The position numbers and the translations under genes are program-made. A stretch of 55,200 bases of DNA from an uncultured Clostridia bacterium (GTDB lineage Bacteria > Bacillota > Clostridia > UBA1381): assembly GCA_934487205.1 (NCBI GenBank), contig CAKSRS010000007.1, positions 1 through 55,200 on the forward strand, read 5' to 3'. Shown here piece by piece: positions 43,867-51,204 of this stretch (its first letter is position 1; the number at the start of each line of letters is the position of its first letter). The notes beneath the pieces are model-generated. The model was not told where the DNA came from. It made no database searches and was given only the letters and a program-made list of their open reading frames with translations.

Positions 43867-44856
43867 ATGAAAGAATCAACATTGTTTGCAAAATTACCGG
43901 AGTATGTATCAACGCCCGACAGTATGGCGATAGACAAAGACGGAAATCTTATACTTGCGTGTCCTAATTATGCTATTCCTGATATGCCGGGGTGTATATT
44001 GAAAATTGACAAGGATAAAAATATAAAAAAATGGTTTGATGTGCCTGTTTGCGAAGAAACGGGAGCAGCAAGACCTATGGGAATTGCTTTCGGGCCCGAC
44101 GGGGATTTATATATATGTGACAATCAGGGTTGGAGCGGTCAGCATGAACTCGTGAGAAAAGGCAGAATTTTGCGTGTAAGACTTGACGGAGATAAAATAG
44201 TAAAGACGACGGTCGTTGCAAAACATATGGAACATCCCAATGGAATGCGAATTAAAGACGGCTATATTTATGTAACACAAAGCACATTAGAGCTTGTTAA
44301 AGATCCGTCAGGAAAACTGGTGAGCTGTGTTTACAGATTTAAGCTTGACGATGAAAATATTGATATAACAAACACACTTGACGATGAAAATATTCTGACA
44401 ACTTTTGTTACTCAGAATCCTAATGACCAATACGGTGTTGACGGAATTGAATTTGATAAAAACGGTGATTTGCTAGTTGGTAATTTTGGAGACGGAGCAG
44501 TATACCGAATTAAGTTTAATGATGATTTATCGGTGAAATCAAATGAGGTTTGGGCGCAGGATTCAGACAATTTGGTAAGCACCGACGGAATGATTATGGA
44601 TGAGAAAGGAAATTTGTATATTGCAGACTTCTGTGCAAATGCAATAGTAAAAATACTCCCGGACGGTACGGTGACTAAGCTGTGTCAGAACGGTGATACT
44701 GATGGATTTAACGGTGAACTTGATGAACCCGGTGAGCCGATTATATGGAATGGTAAAATCGTTGTTTCGTGCTTTGATACCGTTACAAACGATATAGTTG
44801 TCAATACGGCACACGAGTTGCCTGCGACTCTTGCACAGATTGATTTGGAGGATTAA
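43867..44856 (+). CDS. SMP-30/gluconolactonase-like beta-propeller protein
   Basis: The ATG at 43867 has correct spacing from AAGGAG; an in-frame ATG two codons earlier is too close. 329 residues in a six-bladed propeller pattern with repeated Asp-Lys-x-Gly-Asn/Asp-Leu strands. Expected metal-site features include an Asn in Glu-His-Pro-Asn-Gly (~125) and Asp in Val-Asp-Gly-Ile (~200) and Thr-Asp-Gly-Met (~243). Such lactonases open aldonolactones made by sugar dehydrogenases, which pairs logically with the dehydrogenase two genes upstream. It ends 1 bp before GRE 2. Confidence 0.82.
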   Translation: MKESTLFAKLPEYVSTPDSMAIDKDGNLILACPNYAIPDMPGCILKIDKDKNIKKWFDVPVCEETGAARPMGIAFGPDGDLYICDNQGWSGQHELVRKGRILRVRLDGDKIVKTTVVAKHMEHPNGMRIKDGYIYVTQSTLELVKDPSGKLVSCVYRFKLDDENIDITNTLDDENILTTFVTQNPNDQYGVDGIEFDKNGDLLVGNFGDGAVYRIKFNDDLSVKSNEVWAQDSDNLVSTDGMIMDEKGNLYIADFCANAIVKILPDGTVTKLCQNGDTDGFNGELDEPGEPIIWNGKIVVSCFDTVTNDIVVNTAHELPATLAQIDLED

Positions 44857-44857
44857 T

Positions 44858-46858
44858 ATGGCTGACTTGGATTGCCTTAGAGAATTGGTTTTTAAAAGCG
44901 ATAATGAAGCATGTTTTATTGAACGCGAACGTATATTAAACCGTTTTGAAAAAGAATTCGGCGAGTATAATGAACCTGACAAATATGCGCTTATATTTTC
45001 AAAACTGATGTCGGAGGTTTCAACGCCAATAGAAGATTGCGATTATTTCGCCGGCAGAGTGATTGAGGCAAAACCCGACCCCGGGATGTCTGCGCCGAGT
45101 TGTCTTTTGTGTGCCACAGGTCATATGAGTCCCGATTATGAAAGCCTGATTAAATATGGCTTAAAAGGTGTGTTGAAAAGAATAAAGACTGCGACGGAGA
45201 ACAGAGGCGATGCGGAATCAAAAGGCTTTGCCAAAAACGCCGAAATTGTTGTGAATGCGGTTAAAAGTTATGCGATGAGATATGCAGCTGAGGCAAAGGA
45301 AAAGGGCTTTAAACGAATGGCAAATGCTCTTGAAAAAGTACCGTATGAACCTGCATATGATTTTTATTCCGCACTTCAAAGTATATGGCTTATGCACATG
45401 ATTGCAAGCTGCTATGTGGGCGAGCGTGATTACGCTTTCGGGCGATTTGATGAGTATATGCTGCCGTTTTACGAAAAAGCAATAGCGAACGGAGCGAGCA
45501 AAGAAGAATTAACCGAGCTTTTGGCAGGTTTTTTTATAAAAACAAACGAAATCTGCGGCAGAGGTGCATGGAACTATAAATCTAAACCCGTGCTGTGCCA
45601 ATCTTCAAAGCAATATGTAAACATCGGCGGTGAGAATCCGAATGAGTTTTCAAAAGTGGTTTTAAAAGCGGCGGCAATGAATAATATGGCTCAGCCGCAG
45701 ATTACGGTTTTATTAAAGCCGGAGGCAAATGAAGAGTTTACAAAAGAGACATTTTCGGCAATGGGTAAACTTGTCGATAAGCTGCATATATATAATTATG
45801 ATTTAATCGTAAATGCGCTTATTAAAAAGGGTATTTCGTCGGAGGATGCAAAGAAGTTTACATTTTCTGCGTGCTGTACGTTTGATTTGAATTATTATTC
45901 ATACAGGCTTGAATATTTTACTCCAGTGCTGCAAATTTTTCTCGATGTGGTGAATAGTAAGGAATATTCGGATCTTGAACATCTCACAAAGGACTTGACC
46001 GCGGCGCTGAAAAAGGATATTCAAATGGATATAGAAAATAAGGAAAAGAGTTTTTTCGATATGGAATATGCCCGAAAATATTTTGTGCTGGATTGTCTGC
46101 TTCATACCGATACAGCATACGAGTGTGTCTATCCTTGCGACAGCGGGTCAAAATATAAGATATTCAACCTGTTTTGCCCTGGCGTTGCCACTTTGGGGGA
46201 TTCGCTTATGGTATTGGATAAGCTTGTTTTTAGGGAAAAGAGATTCTCATATAATAAGTTTGTGGAAATATTAAATAACAATTATGAAAATCACGAGGAA
46301 TTAAGACGGGAGATTTTGAATTATACTCGGTTCGGCAATGATTCTGATGCGGATGAATACACGGTTATTGCGGCAAATTCGTTTTTGGATGCTGTGGACG
46401 AACTTGAGCTTAAAGAAAACTATTATGCAATAGGCGGTTTTTATTCGCTTGAACGTGATAACACATGGGAGGTCAAGGCGACGCCTGACGGAAGGAAAAA
46501 TAATGAGCCTTTCAGTGAAAATCAATCACCGACATACGGAGCAGATAAAAACGGAATTACCGCACTTTTGAAAAGTCTATCAAAGCTTCCGTTTGAGAGA
46601 ACGGCAACCGGCGGCTTAAATATCACATTTTCACAGAATGTATCCGCAGATATTTTAAAAGCGTTGGCAGTATCGTATTTTAAATTGGGTGGATTGCATA
46701 TCGGAATAAGTGTTATAAATGCGGAAACACTGAAAGATGCAATGAAAAATCCGGATAAGTATAAAAGTCTCACAGTCAGACTATACGGATTCAGCGAATA
46801 TTTTGTAAGCTTGCCAAAATGGCAGCAAATGGCGGTTTTAAAAAGGACTCAATATTGA
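44858..46858 (+). CDS. glycyl radical enzyme 2 (Cys-Cys type active site)
   Basis: 666 residues starting at 44858, 7 bases after GGAGG; an upstream extension would run through the lactonase gene. The C-terminal motif Arg641-Leu-Tyr-Gly644-Phe-Ser contains the radical glycine, with Phe replacing the usual Tyr. The Cys loop reads Ala-Cys339-Cys340-Thr-Phe-Asp. The adjacent cysteines recall pyruvate formate-lyase, and again there is no Cys-x-Glu. Pro-Asp-Gly-Arg-x4-Glu-Pro-Phe (~543) and Gly-x-Asp-Lys-Asn-Gly (~561) match the conserved C-terminal GRE region better than GRE 1 does. The two GREs share general layout but are clearly divergent, so they may catalyse successive steps or form a heteromer. 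Reaction unknown. Confidence 0.87.
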   Translation: MADLDCLRELVFKSDNEACFIERERILNRFEKEFGEYNEPDKYALIFSKLMSEVSTPIEDCDYFAGRVIEAKPDPGMSAPSCLLCATGHMSPDYESLIKYGLKGVLKRIKTATENRGDAESKGFAKNAEIVVNAVKSYAMRYAAEAKEKGFKRMANALEKVPYEPAYDFYSALQSIWLMHMIASCYVGERDYAFGRFDEYMLPFYEKAIANGASKEELTELLAGFFIKTNEICGRGAWNYKSKPVLCQSSKQYVNIGGENPNEFSKVVLKAAAMNNMAQPQITVLLKPEANEEFTKETFSAMGKLVDKLHIYNYDLIVNALIKKGISSEDAKKFTFSACCTFDLNYYSYRLEYFTPVLQIFLDVVNSKEYSDLEHLTKDLTAALKKDIQMDIENKEKSFFDMEYARKYFVLDCLLHTDTAYECVYPCDSGSKYKIFNLFCPGVATLGDSLMVLDKLVFREKRFSYNKFVEILNNNYENHEELRREILNYTRFGNDSDADEYTVIAANSFLDAVDELELKENYYAIGGFYSLERDNTWEVKATPDGRKNNEPFSENQSPTYGADKNGITALLKSLSKLPFERTATGGLNITFSQNVSADILKALAVSYFKLGGLHIGISVINAETLKDAMKNPDKYKSLTVRLYGFSEYFVSLPKWQQMAVLKRTQY

Positions 46859-46874
46859 TTTTAGGGTGAACACA

Positions 46875-47768
46875 ATGAAAGGAACAATATTTAACATACA
46901 GAAATTCTGTGTAAATGACGGACCGGGAATACGGACAACTGTATTTTTGAAAGGCTGTCCGTTAAAGTGTATATGGTGTCATAACCCGGAGTCACAGTCC
47001 GAAAAACAGGAAATTATGTTTTATAAGGACAAGTGTGTAAACTGCGGGCGCTGTGCCGCCGTTTGCGAAAACGGATGCCATTTGTTTGATAATGGGGTTC
47101 ATAAATTTGCACAAAAAAATTGCATAAAATGTTTTGAGTGTACAAAAACAGGCTGCGAAGCACTTGAGAAGGTAGGGCGGGAGATTACAACAGATGAAGT
47201 AATAGATGAGGTTTTAAAAGACAAAATTTTTTATGACAATTCCGGAGGCGGAATAACTCTGTCAGGCGGTGAGCCGCTGTGTCAGTTTAATTTTTCTTTG
47301 GAAATACTGAAAAAAGCAAAAGAAAATGGATTACACACTGCAATAGAAACTTGCGGTTTTACATCGGCAGACAGAATAAAAGAAATATCCAAGTATGTTG
47401 ATTTATTTTTGTTTGATTATAAGGAGACGACCGGCGAACTGCATAAAAAGTTTACAGGTGTAAGTAACGGTGTGATTTTGGATAATTTAGCTCTTTTGAA
47501 CAATATGGAAAAAAGTATTATTCTCCGATGTCCTATAATTCCGGACTGTAATGACAGAAAAGAACATTTTGAAGGCATCTGCAATGTCGCAAATAGATTT
47601 AAGAATGTTTTGCATATAGAGTTGGAACCTTATCATTCGTTGGGAGAAAGCAAATATGAATCGCTAGGGTTAATAGAAAGTAAATTTCATTCTCCGGATG
47701 ATTCAGAAAAAGAGGGTTGGCTTTTTGAAATTTCGTACGGCACAGATAAAAAAGTCGGATTTGCTTAA
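46875..47768 (+). CDS. glycyl radical enzyme activase (radical SAM, PflA-like with ferredoxin insert)
   Basis: The ATG at 46875 has AGGGTG 6 bases upstream; a GTG at 46866 is less likely. 297 residues. The radical SAM cluster motif is Cys-Pro-Leu-Lys-Cys-Ile-Trp-Cys (Cys-x3-Cys-x2-Cys) near 27-34. An insert carries two further cluster motifs (Cys-Val-Asn-Cys-Gly-Arg-Cys near 55 and Cys-Ile-Lys-Cys near 82) as in dehydratase-type activases. Gly-Gly-Glu-Pro near 130 binds SAM. It abstracts H from the glycine of GRE partners. A single activase gene for two GRE genes suggests that it serves both. Confidence 0.92.
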   Translation: MKGTIFNIQKFCVNDGPGIRTTVFLKGCPLKCIWCHNPESQSEKQEIMFYKDKCVNCGRCAAVCENGCHLFDNGVHKFAQKNCIKCFECTKTGCEALEKVGREITTDEVIDEVLKDKIFYDNSGGGITLSGGEPLCQFNFSLEILKKAKENGLHTAIETCGFTSADRIKEISKYVDLFLFDYKETTGELHKKFTGVSNGVILDNLALLNNMEKSIILRCPIIPDCNDRKEHFEGICNVANRFKNVLHIELEPYHSLGESKYESLGLIESKFHSPDDSEKEGWLFEISYGTDKKVGFA

Positions 47769-47804
47769 ATCGGTTTTCTTGAAAATAACACTTTATAAAA
47801 TCTC

Positions 47805-48241
47805 GGCAATGTAAGTATGTATTTAATGCTTGCAGACAGCAGCATAAATCCGGAACGAGAGTTTGATGCCACAATCACCGGTGAAAATTTTAAGTATACA
47901 TATACAAAACTTTCAATGCCGAATTAAGGTTGAGTATTCAGAAAGCCTTAATGATATGCTTAAAAACATAGGGATTAAAACTGCTTTTAACACCAAAGCG
48001 GCACAGTTTGAAAAAAATGTTTAATTCGGGCAATATGTGGTTTACCGATACAAATAAAACATTTATCTGTGTGGACGAAGAAGAAACGGAAGCCGCAGCT
48101 GTAACCTCAATCGGCATGAGCGGTTCGGCACTTCCGCCGGAGTCGATAGAACTTAAATTTAATAAGCCGTTCTATTTTGCAATTTGTGATAATACAAGCG
48201 AAGAAATTCTGTTTGTGAGAAGATATGCTTTTGCGGAATAA
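47805..48241 (+). pseudogene. decayed serpin (serine protease inhibitor) fragment
   Basis: Three reading-frame pieces together give the C-terminal third of a serpin. First Lys-Leu-Ser-Met-Pro with a frameshift near 47923, then Val-Glu-Tyr-Ser-Glu-Ser-Leu and Leu-Lys-Asn-Ile-Gly-Ile, then a second shift at a run of seven A near 48011. The last piece has the hinge Val-Asp-Glu-Glu-Glu-Thr-Glu-Ala-Ala-Ala-Val, the reactive loop, and Lys-Pro-Phe-Tyr-Phe with Ile-Leu-Phe-Val near the end. The N-terminal two thirds are missing. It follows the activase by ~35 bp but is not part of that operon's function. Clostridial serpins can protect surface enzyme complexes from proteases. Confidence 0.7.
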
Positions 48242-48376
48242 ACGCAGAAAGGTTCATTGCCGCTAAATACGGCAACGAGTCGCCTTTCGAAATAAAGCGG
48301 CGCAAGTTTTGAATATCAAGTCCTTATCAGCCTTGAAATAATTTCTTTCTGCAATAAGAAATATAAAATGCAGACC

Positions 48377-48417
48377 AAAAAATATCGTGATACTTGTTAT
48401 GTATCACGATATTTTTT
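48377..48417. terminator. bidirectional rho-independent terminator
   Basis: A perfect 17-bp stem (AATATCGTGATAC core) with a 7-base loop, flanked by an A-tract on the left and a T-tract on the right. It would end transcription from the GRE operon and serpin remnant. Apart from this and the next hairpin, the 48242-48840 stretch shows no gene. Confidence 0.85.
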
Positions 48418-48794
48418 ATGTGTGTAGAAAACGAAAACTGTATTTTCGGGCAAGGTAAAATAAAACCATTACCTTGCCTGTTTTGACCTCTGAAACCCCT
48501 TATTTTATGCGATAAAAAACGCTTAAAATGTTAACATATATATTTAATTATTTTAACAATATCTCAAATTGCCGTTTCTATAAAAAATTTCGTATTCCAC
48601 CTCAATAAACAAATGACACAAGTGATCCTATGACAACTATAAATTAAAATCCTTTATGTTCTTATCGGCAAAACAAAAACATATTTTACTACTTTTATTA
48701 AAAAACTCTACATTAATTATACTGTATATCTTTTATTTGTGACCCACACACATCCGTCAAAAGATTAAATACTTTATTTTATGGGCAAATAATA

Positions 48795-48834
48795 AAAACG
48801 GCAGTTGTTTATCGGTAATAACAACTGCCGTTTT
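48795..48834 (-). terminator. terminator of the signal peptidase operon
   Basis: A perfect 15-bp stem (AAAACGGCAGTTGTT and its complement) with a 10-base loop and T-rich sequence on the minus strand, just 7 bp past the signal peptidase stop codon. Confidence 0.85.
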
Positions 48835-48840
48835 GTGATT

Positions 48841-49224
48841 TTAATGTATCCAAAGTTTAGCCTTAATTTCATTCGATGTGATAAACGGTTCTGCCCAATA
48901 TCGTGAATCAAACGAATTATTACGATTGTCGCCCATGACAAAATAACTGCCTTTGGGAACAATATAAGTAAATCCGTTTTCGGTGATCCGTTCTCCTTCG
49001 GTTGCCGCTATGCGTTTGACAAGCATTTTTCCATCATGCTCAAATATTATAATATCTCCGGTTTTCAGTTCACCATAAATTCTGCTCCCGATAATGTAGT
49101 TTCCGGCTTTCAGTGTCGGTTCCATAGACTCACTCGGAACATATCCGATAAAAAGGAAATACTTGAATACCGGTACAATAACAAGCAGAATCAATCCCGG
49201 TATTATAAATCTCTTTTTTCTCAT
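48841..49224 (-). CDS. lepB: signal peptidase I (S26), short form
   Basis: 127 residues: basic N-terminus, one membrane anchor (~7-27), then the catalytic box Ser31-Glu-Ser33-Met-Glu-Pro with nucleophile Ser33, the lysine box Val-Lys70-Arg-Ile-Ala, and Gly-Asp-Asn-Arg-x-Asn-Ser-x-Asp-Ser-Arg. All core boxes are present, but it is shorter than housekeeping LepB (usually 170 or more residues). It overlaps the sigma factor gene by 4 bp. Signal peptidases encoded with their own sigma factor beside surface-protein genes may process a dedicated set of exported proteins. The symbol refers to the family. Confidence 0.85.
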   Translation of the reverse strand: MRKKRFIIPGLILLVIVPVFKYFLFIGYVPSESMEPTLKAGNYIIGSRIYGELKTGDIIIFEHDGKMLVKRIAATEGERITENGFTYIVPKGSYFVMGDNRNNSFDSRYWAEPFITSNEIKAKLWIH

Positions 49225-49775
49225 ACAGCATCACCGGCGAAGTATAAATCGTTAAGCTCAGGAATTTTACGCAGGTACTTGCGTGCTTTTGACATCTGCG
49301 CTGTTACAATATTCGTCCGCATGTGAAGTCTTTTGCCGATTTCCTTGCACGAATATCCTCCTACAACAGACATCATCAGTGCGTCAATTCCTTTTGCAAC
49401 ACCGGTGGGTGCGCCCTTTTTTACTTCATTTATTGTTTCGATGCATTCAACCTGCGCTTCAAATGAGGAAGCAGCAGTTTCTTCAGCTTGAATACTGTTG
49501 ATATTTTCAAGCAATTGTTCTGCCTTGGATTTTTTTACTCCATAGCGCAGAGCGTCGCAAATTTCATTCCAGATAAGTCTATACGCATATGTAGAGAAAG
49601 TTCCGCCGCAATCACTGTAAGCTGCCTTGCATAAACCGATACAGCCGATTTGAAACAGATCGTCATAAGAATAAAAGTTCGGAGTATCCAAGCCGTGAAT
49701 TTTATCGCTTATAACTTTACCGACAAGTCCCATATTTTCTTCGACTTTCTTTTGCATTTCTTTCGTTAATGTCAT
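49221..49775 (-). CDS. sigma-70 family RNA polymerase sigma factor
   Basis: 184 residues. Region 2 is visible at ~15-90 (Tyr-Asp-Asp-Leu-Phe-Gln-Ile-Gly-Cys-Ile-Gly-Leu and Phe-Ser-Thr-Tyr-Ala). A region-4-like helix-turn-helix occurs at ~135-175 (Ser-Cys-Lys-Glu-Ile-Gly-Lys-Arg-Leu). The spacing is that of small alternative sigma factors of mobile elements and Clostridia. It overlaps genes on both sides by 4 bp, so the three genes are translationally coupled. Its targets could include the surface-protein genes immediately upstream; this is inference. Confidence 0.85.
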   Translation of the reverse strand: MTLTKEMQKKVEENMGLVGKVISDKIHGLDTPNFYSYDDLFQIGCIGLCKAAYSDCGGTFSTYAYRLIWNEICDALRYGVKKSKAEQLLENINSIQAEETAASSFEAQVECIETINEVKKGAPTGVAKGIDALMMSVVGGYSCKEIGKRLHMRTNIVTAQMSKARKYLRKIPELNDLYFAGDAV

Positions 49776-50230
49776 GATGCCAACGCGCTCCTTTCAAAAT
49801 TTTTTCTTTCACGCTTTTTTCTTAAATAGCGTTCATATTCCTTTTTGCTTTCCTCAATGACAATATTGCAATAATACTCACTCAAATATCCGATATGAGC
49901 TTCCCGCTGTGGTGCACTGAGCAAACCGGCCAGCCACTGATATGCCTCCTGCTTGGTCATATAGTCATCGCGGATCAGTTTTGAAAAATGTTTGTGTGCC
50001 TCATTTCTGAGCTTGCGAAGCTTTCGGTCCGCCATTGTTCCCACCGGAATATTTGTTCCTGTATGAACGCGCACATATGCGTCGCATTCCGGGTAATGTG
50101 AACATACATAGAGCATTGTTCCGCGACTGTTATCTTTATAGATGCCATCAGCACTTCGGTAGGTAACAGGACTTCCGCAATACGGACATCGGTGAATGCC
50201 GCCGGTGATTCCCTTTCTTTTTTTCTTCAT
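49772..50230 (-). CDS. zinc-ribbon protein of DUF3268 type
   Basis: I start at 50230, 7 bases after GGAGGG, giving 152 residues. Near the N-terminus Cys-Pro-Tyr-Cys and later Cys-Ser-His-Tyr-Pro-Glu-Cys form a four-cysteine zinc ribbon, followed by Ala-Tyr-Val-Arg-Val-His and a helical domain (Gly-Thr-Met-Ala-Asp, Leu-Arg-x-Leu-Arg-x-Glu-Ala-His). This is the DUF3268 layout seen on clostridial mobile elements. The C-terminal tail is Lys/Arg-rich. Function is unknown; nucleic acid binding is likely. Confidence 0.8.
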   Translation of the reverse strand: MKKKRKGITGGIHRCPYCGSPVTYRSADGIYKDNSRGTMLYVCSHYPECDAYVRVHTGTNIPVGTMADRKLRKLRNEAHKHFSKLIRDDYMTKQEAYQWLAGLLSAPQREAHIGYLSEYYCNIVIEESKKEYERYLRKKRERKNFERSALAS

Positions 50231-50411
50231 GTTGTTTCCCTCCAATCATTAAATGTTTTGGTCCTGATATGCAATAAAAAAAGCCGAAAGTCTGCAAAAA
50301 TAGGCATACAGAATCAAAGTGCCGATATATTGGTGTCTCACTCGGCGTTTGACTCTGTAAGTATTTAAGCAGCCTTTCGGCTACATATTCAATTGTTAGG
50401 GGCTGTATCAT
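50148..50411 (-). CDS. possible leader ORF overlapping an attenuator
   Basis: An 87-codon frame starts in the leader, runs through both arms of the attenuator hairpin and ends inside the zinc-ribbon gene in another frame. The first ~50 residues read like a plausible helical peptide (Glu-Tyr-Val-Ala-Glu-Arg-Leu-Leu), but no strong ribosome binding site is near. It may be a regulatory leader peptide rather than a functional protein. Confidence 0.3.
   Translation of the reverse strand: MIQPLTIEYVAERLLKYLQSQTPSETPIYRHFDSVCLFLQTFGFFYCISGPKHLMIGGKQHEEKKKGNHRRHSPMSVLRKSCYLPKC
50276..50381 (-). promoter_or_regulatory. attenuator-like structured leader before the zinc-ribbon/sigma/peptidase operon
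   Basis: On the minus strand GCCGAAAG and CTTTCGGC (50374-50381 and 50283-50290) close a long structure with inner stems (ACAGA.TCAAA/TTTGAT.CTGT and GCCGA/TCGGC) and are followed at once by seven T. It lies ~45 bp before the zinc-ribbon start codon and ~130 nt after the transcription start. Premature termination controlled by translation or a ligand is a reasonable reading. I do not recognise a known riboswitch class. Confidence 0.6.
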
Positions 50412-50520
50412 TATGGATTGCTCACTATGCTTCTCCGTAACGGTTCCTTATATCTAAGTCTGCCTCCGGGAATCTCCCGAAGAACCGAAAGCCTGGATAC
50501 AAACCCCCTGCCACGGTTAT

Positions 50521-50549
50521 AGTATACCACAGAATAGCCCCATTGTCAA
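50521..50549 (-). promoter_or_regulatory. strong promoter of the zinc-ribbon/sigma/peptidase operon
   Basis: On the minus strand TTGACA (50544-50549), 17 bp, TATACT (50521-50526). This is close to consensus for the housekeeping sigma factor. Transcription starts near 50514, giving a leader of about 280 nt. Confidence 0.8.
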
Positions 50550-50584
50550 CCCTTATAGTAATATTTATTTTAATTATTTTATTA

Positions 50585-50605
50585 AATATTACTGTAAGTA
50601 ATATT
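50585..50605 (-). terminator. hairpin after the membrane-anchored protein gene
   Basis: A perfect 9-bp stem (AATATTACT/AGTAATATT) with a 3-base loop lies 28 bp past the stop codon, in AT-rich DNA. It is all A/T-rich, so termination may be leaky and allow read-through into the next operon. Confidence 0.4.
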
Positions 50606-50632
50606 TTCGCTTTTTTATTTCAGTCTGAGAGA

Positions 50633-51151
50633 TTATTCATCATCTTCTTCATCGTCGTCATCTGAACTATGGCGTTTTGAGGCAATATGAATAGCCACCA
50701 AAGTGCTTATCGCAAGGATAATTCCAACCGCAAGAAAAACTGTCTGTGTTATCGGAATCGTCTCAGACTGTTTGACATCTTTTTCCTCAGCTGCAGCAGC
50801 GGTTTGCTTCTCGCGCGTTAAAGTCATCAATGTGGCAGGGGTATTGTTATCCGGATCAGGAATATCAACAGATGACTGTAAGCATGAAAGAACATAACTT
50901 TTGCTGCCGCCGATTTCTAATTTCAGTACACCGGTTTCATCAACAGGAATTGCGTTCGGGTACATACCTGCATCGGTTTTTAATGTAAACTCTACGCCGG
51001 CCCAGCTTTGACCAAGCTGTATTTCCAGCTTTTGCGGCTCGACAACCTGTAACTCTGTACCGTCTGTGTCCGCATACACCGGGATGGCAACACTGCTGAT
51101 ACAAGTTAGTATAAGCAATGTTAGTATTAATCTGTTTATTATATTTCTCAT
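50633..51151 (-). CDS. small exported, C-terminally membrane-anchored protein
   Basis: 172 residues: signal peptide (~1-27), an extracellular beta-rich domain of ~100 residues, a Glu/Gln/Lys linker, one transmembrane segment (~135-158), a short basic stretch, and a strongly acidic Asp/Glu tail inside the cell. I do not recognise the domain. It follows the giant SLH protein gene by ~53 bp with an AAAGGA site, so the two are probably cotranscribed. It may assist surface display of that protein. Confidence 0.6.
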   Translation of the reverse strand: MRNIINRLILTLLILTCISSVAIPVYADTDGTELQVVEPQKLEIQLGQSWAGVEFTLKTDAGMYPNAIPVDETGVLKLEIGGSKSYVLSCLQSSVDIPDPDNNTPATLMTLTREKQTAAAAEEKDVKQSETIPITQTVFLAVGIILAISTLVAIHIASKRHSSDDDDEEDDE

Positions 51152-51204
51152 GGTTTTTCCTTTCTGTAATGAGGGAGCCGATTGTACGGCTCCCTCACAC
51201 CAAT

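Noticed and set aside
44798..44857. Upstream extension of GRE 2 through the lactonase gene
   Set aside because: The ATG at 44858 has a proper GGAGG site and the extension reads as the shadow of the lactonase C-terminus.
36967..47768. Bacterial microcompartment-associated GRE locus
   Set aside because: No shell protein, aldehyde dehydrogenase or phosphotransacylase genes are present and neither GRE shows an N-terminal encapsulation extension.
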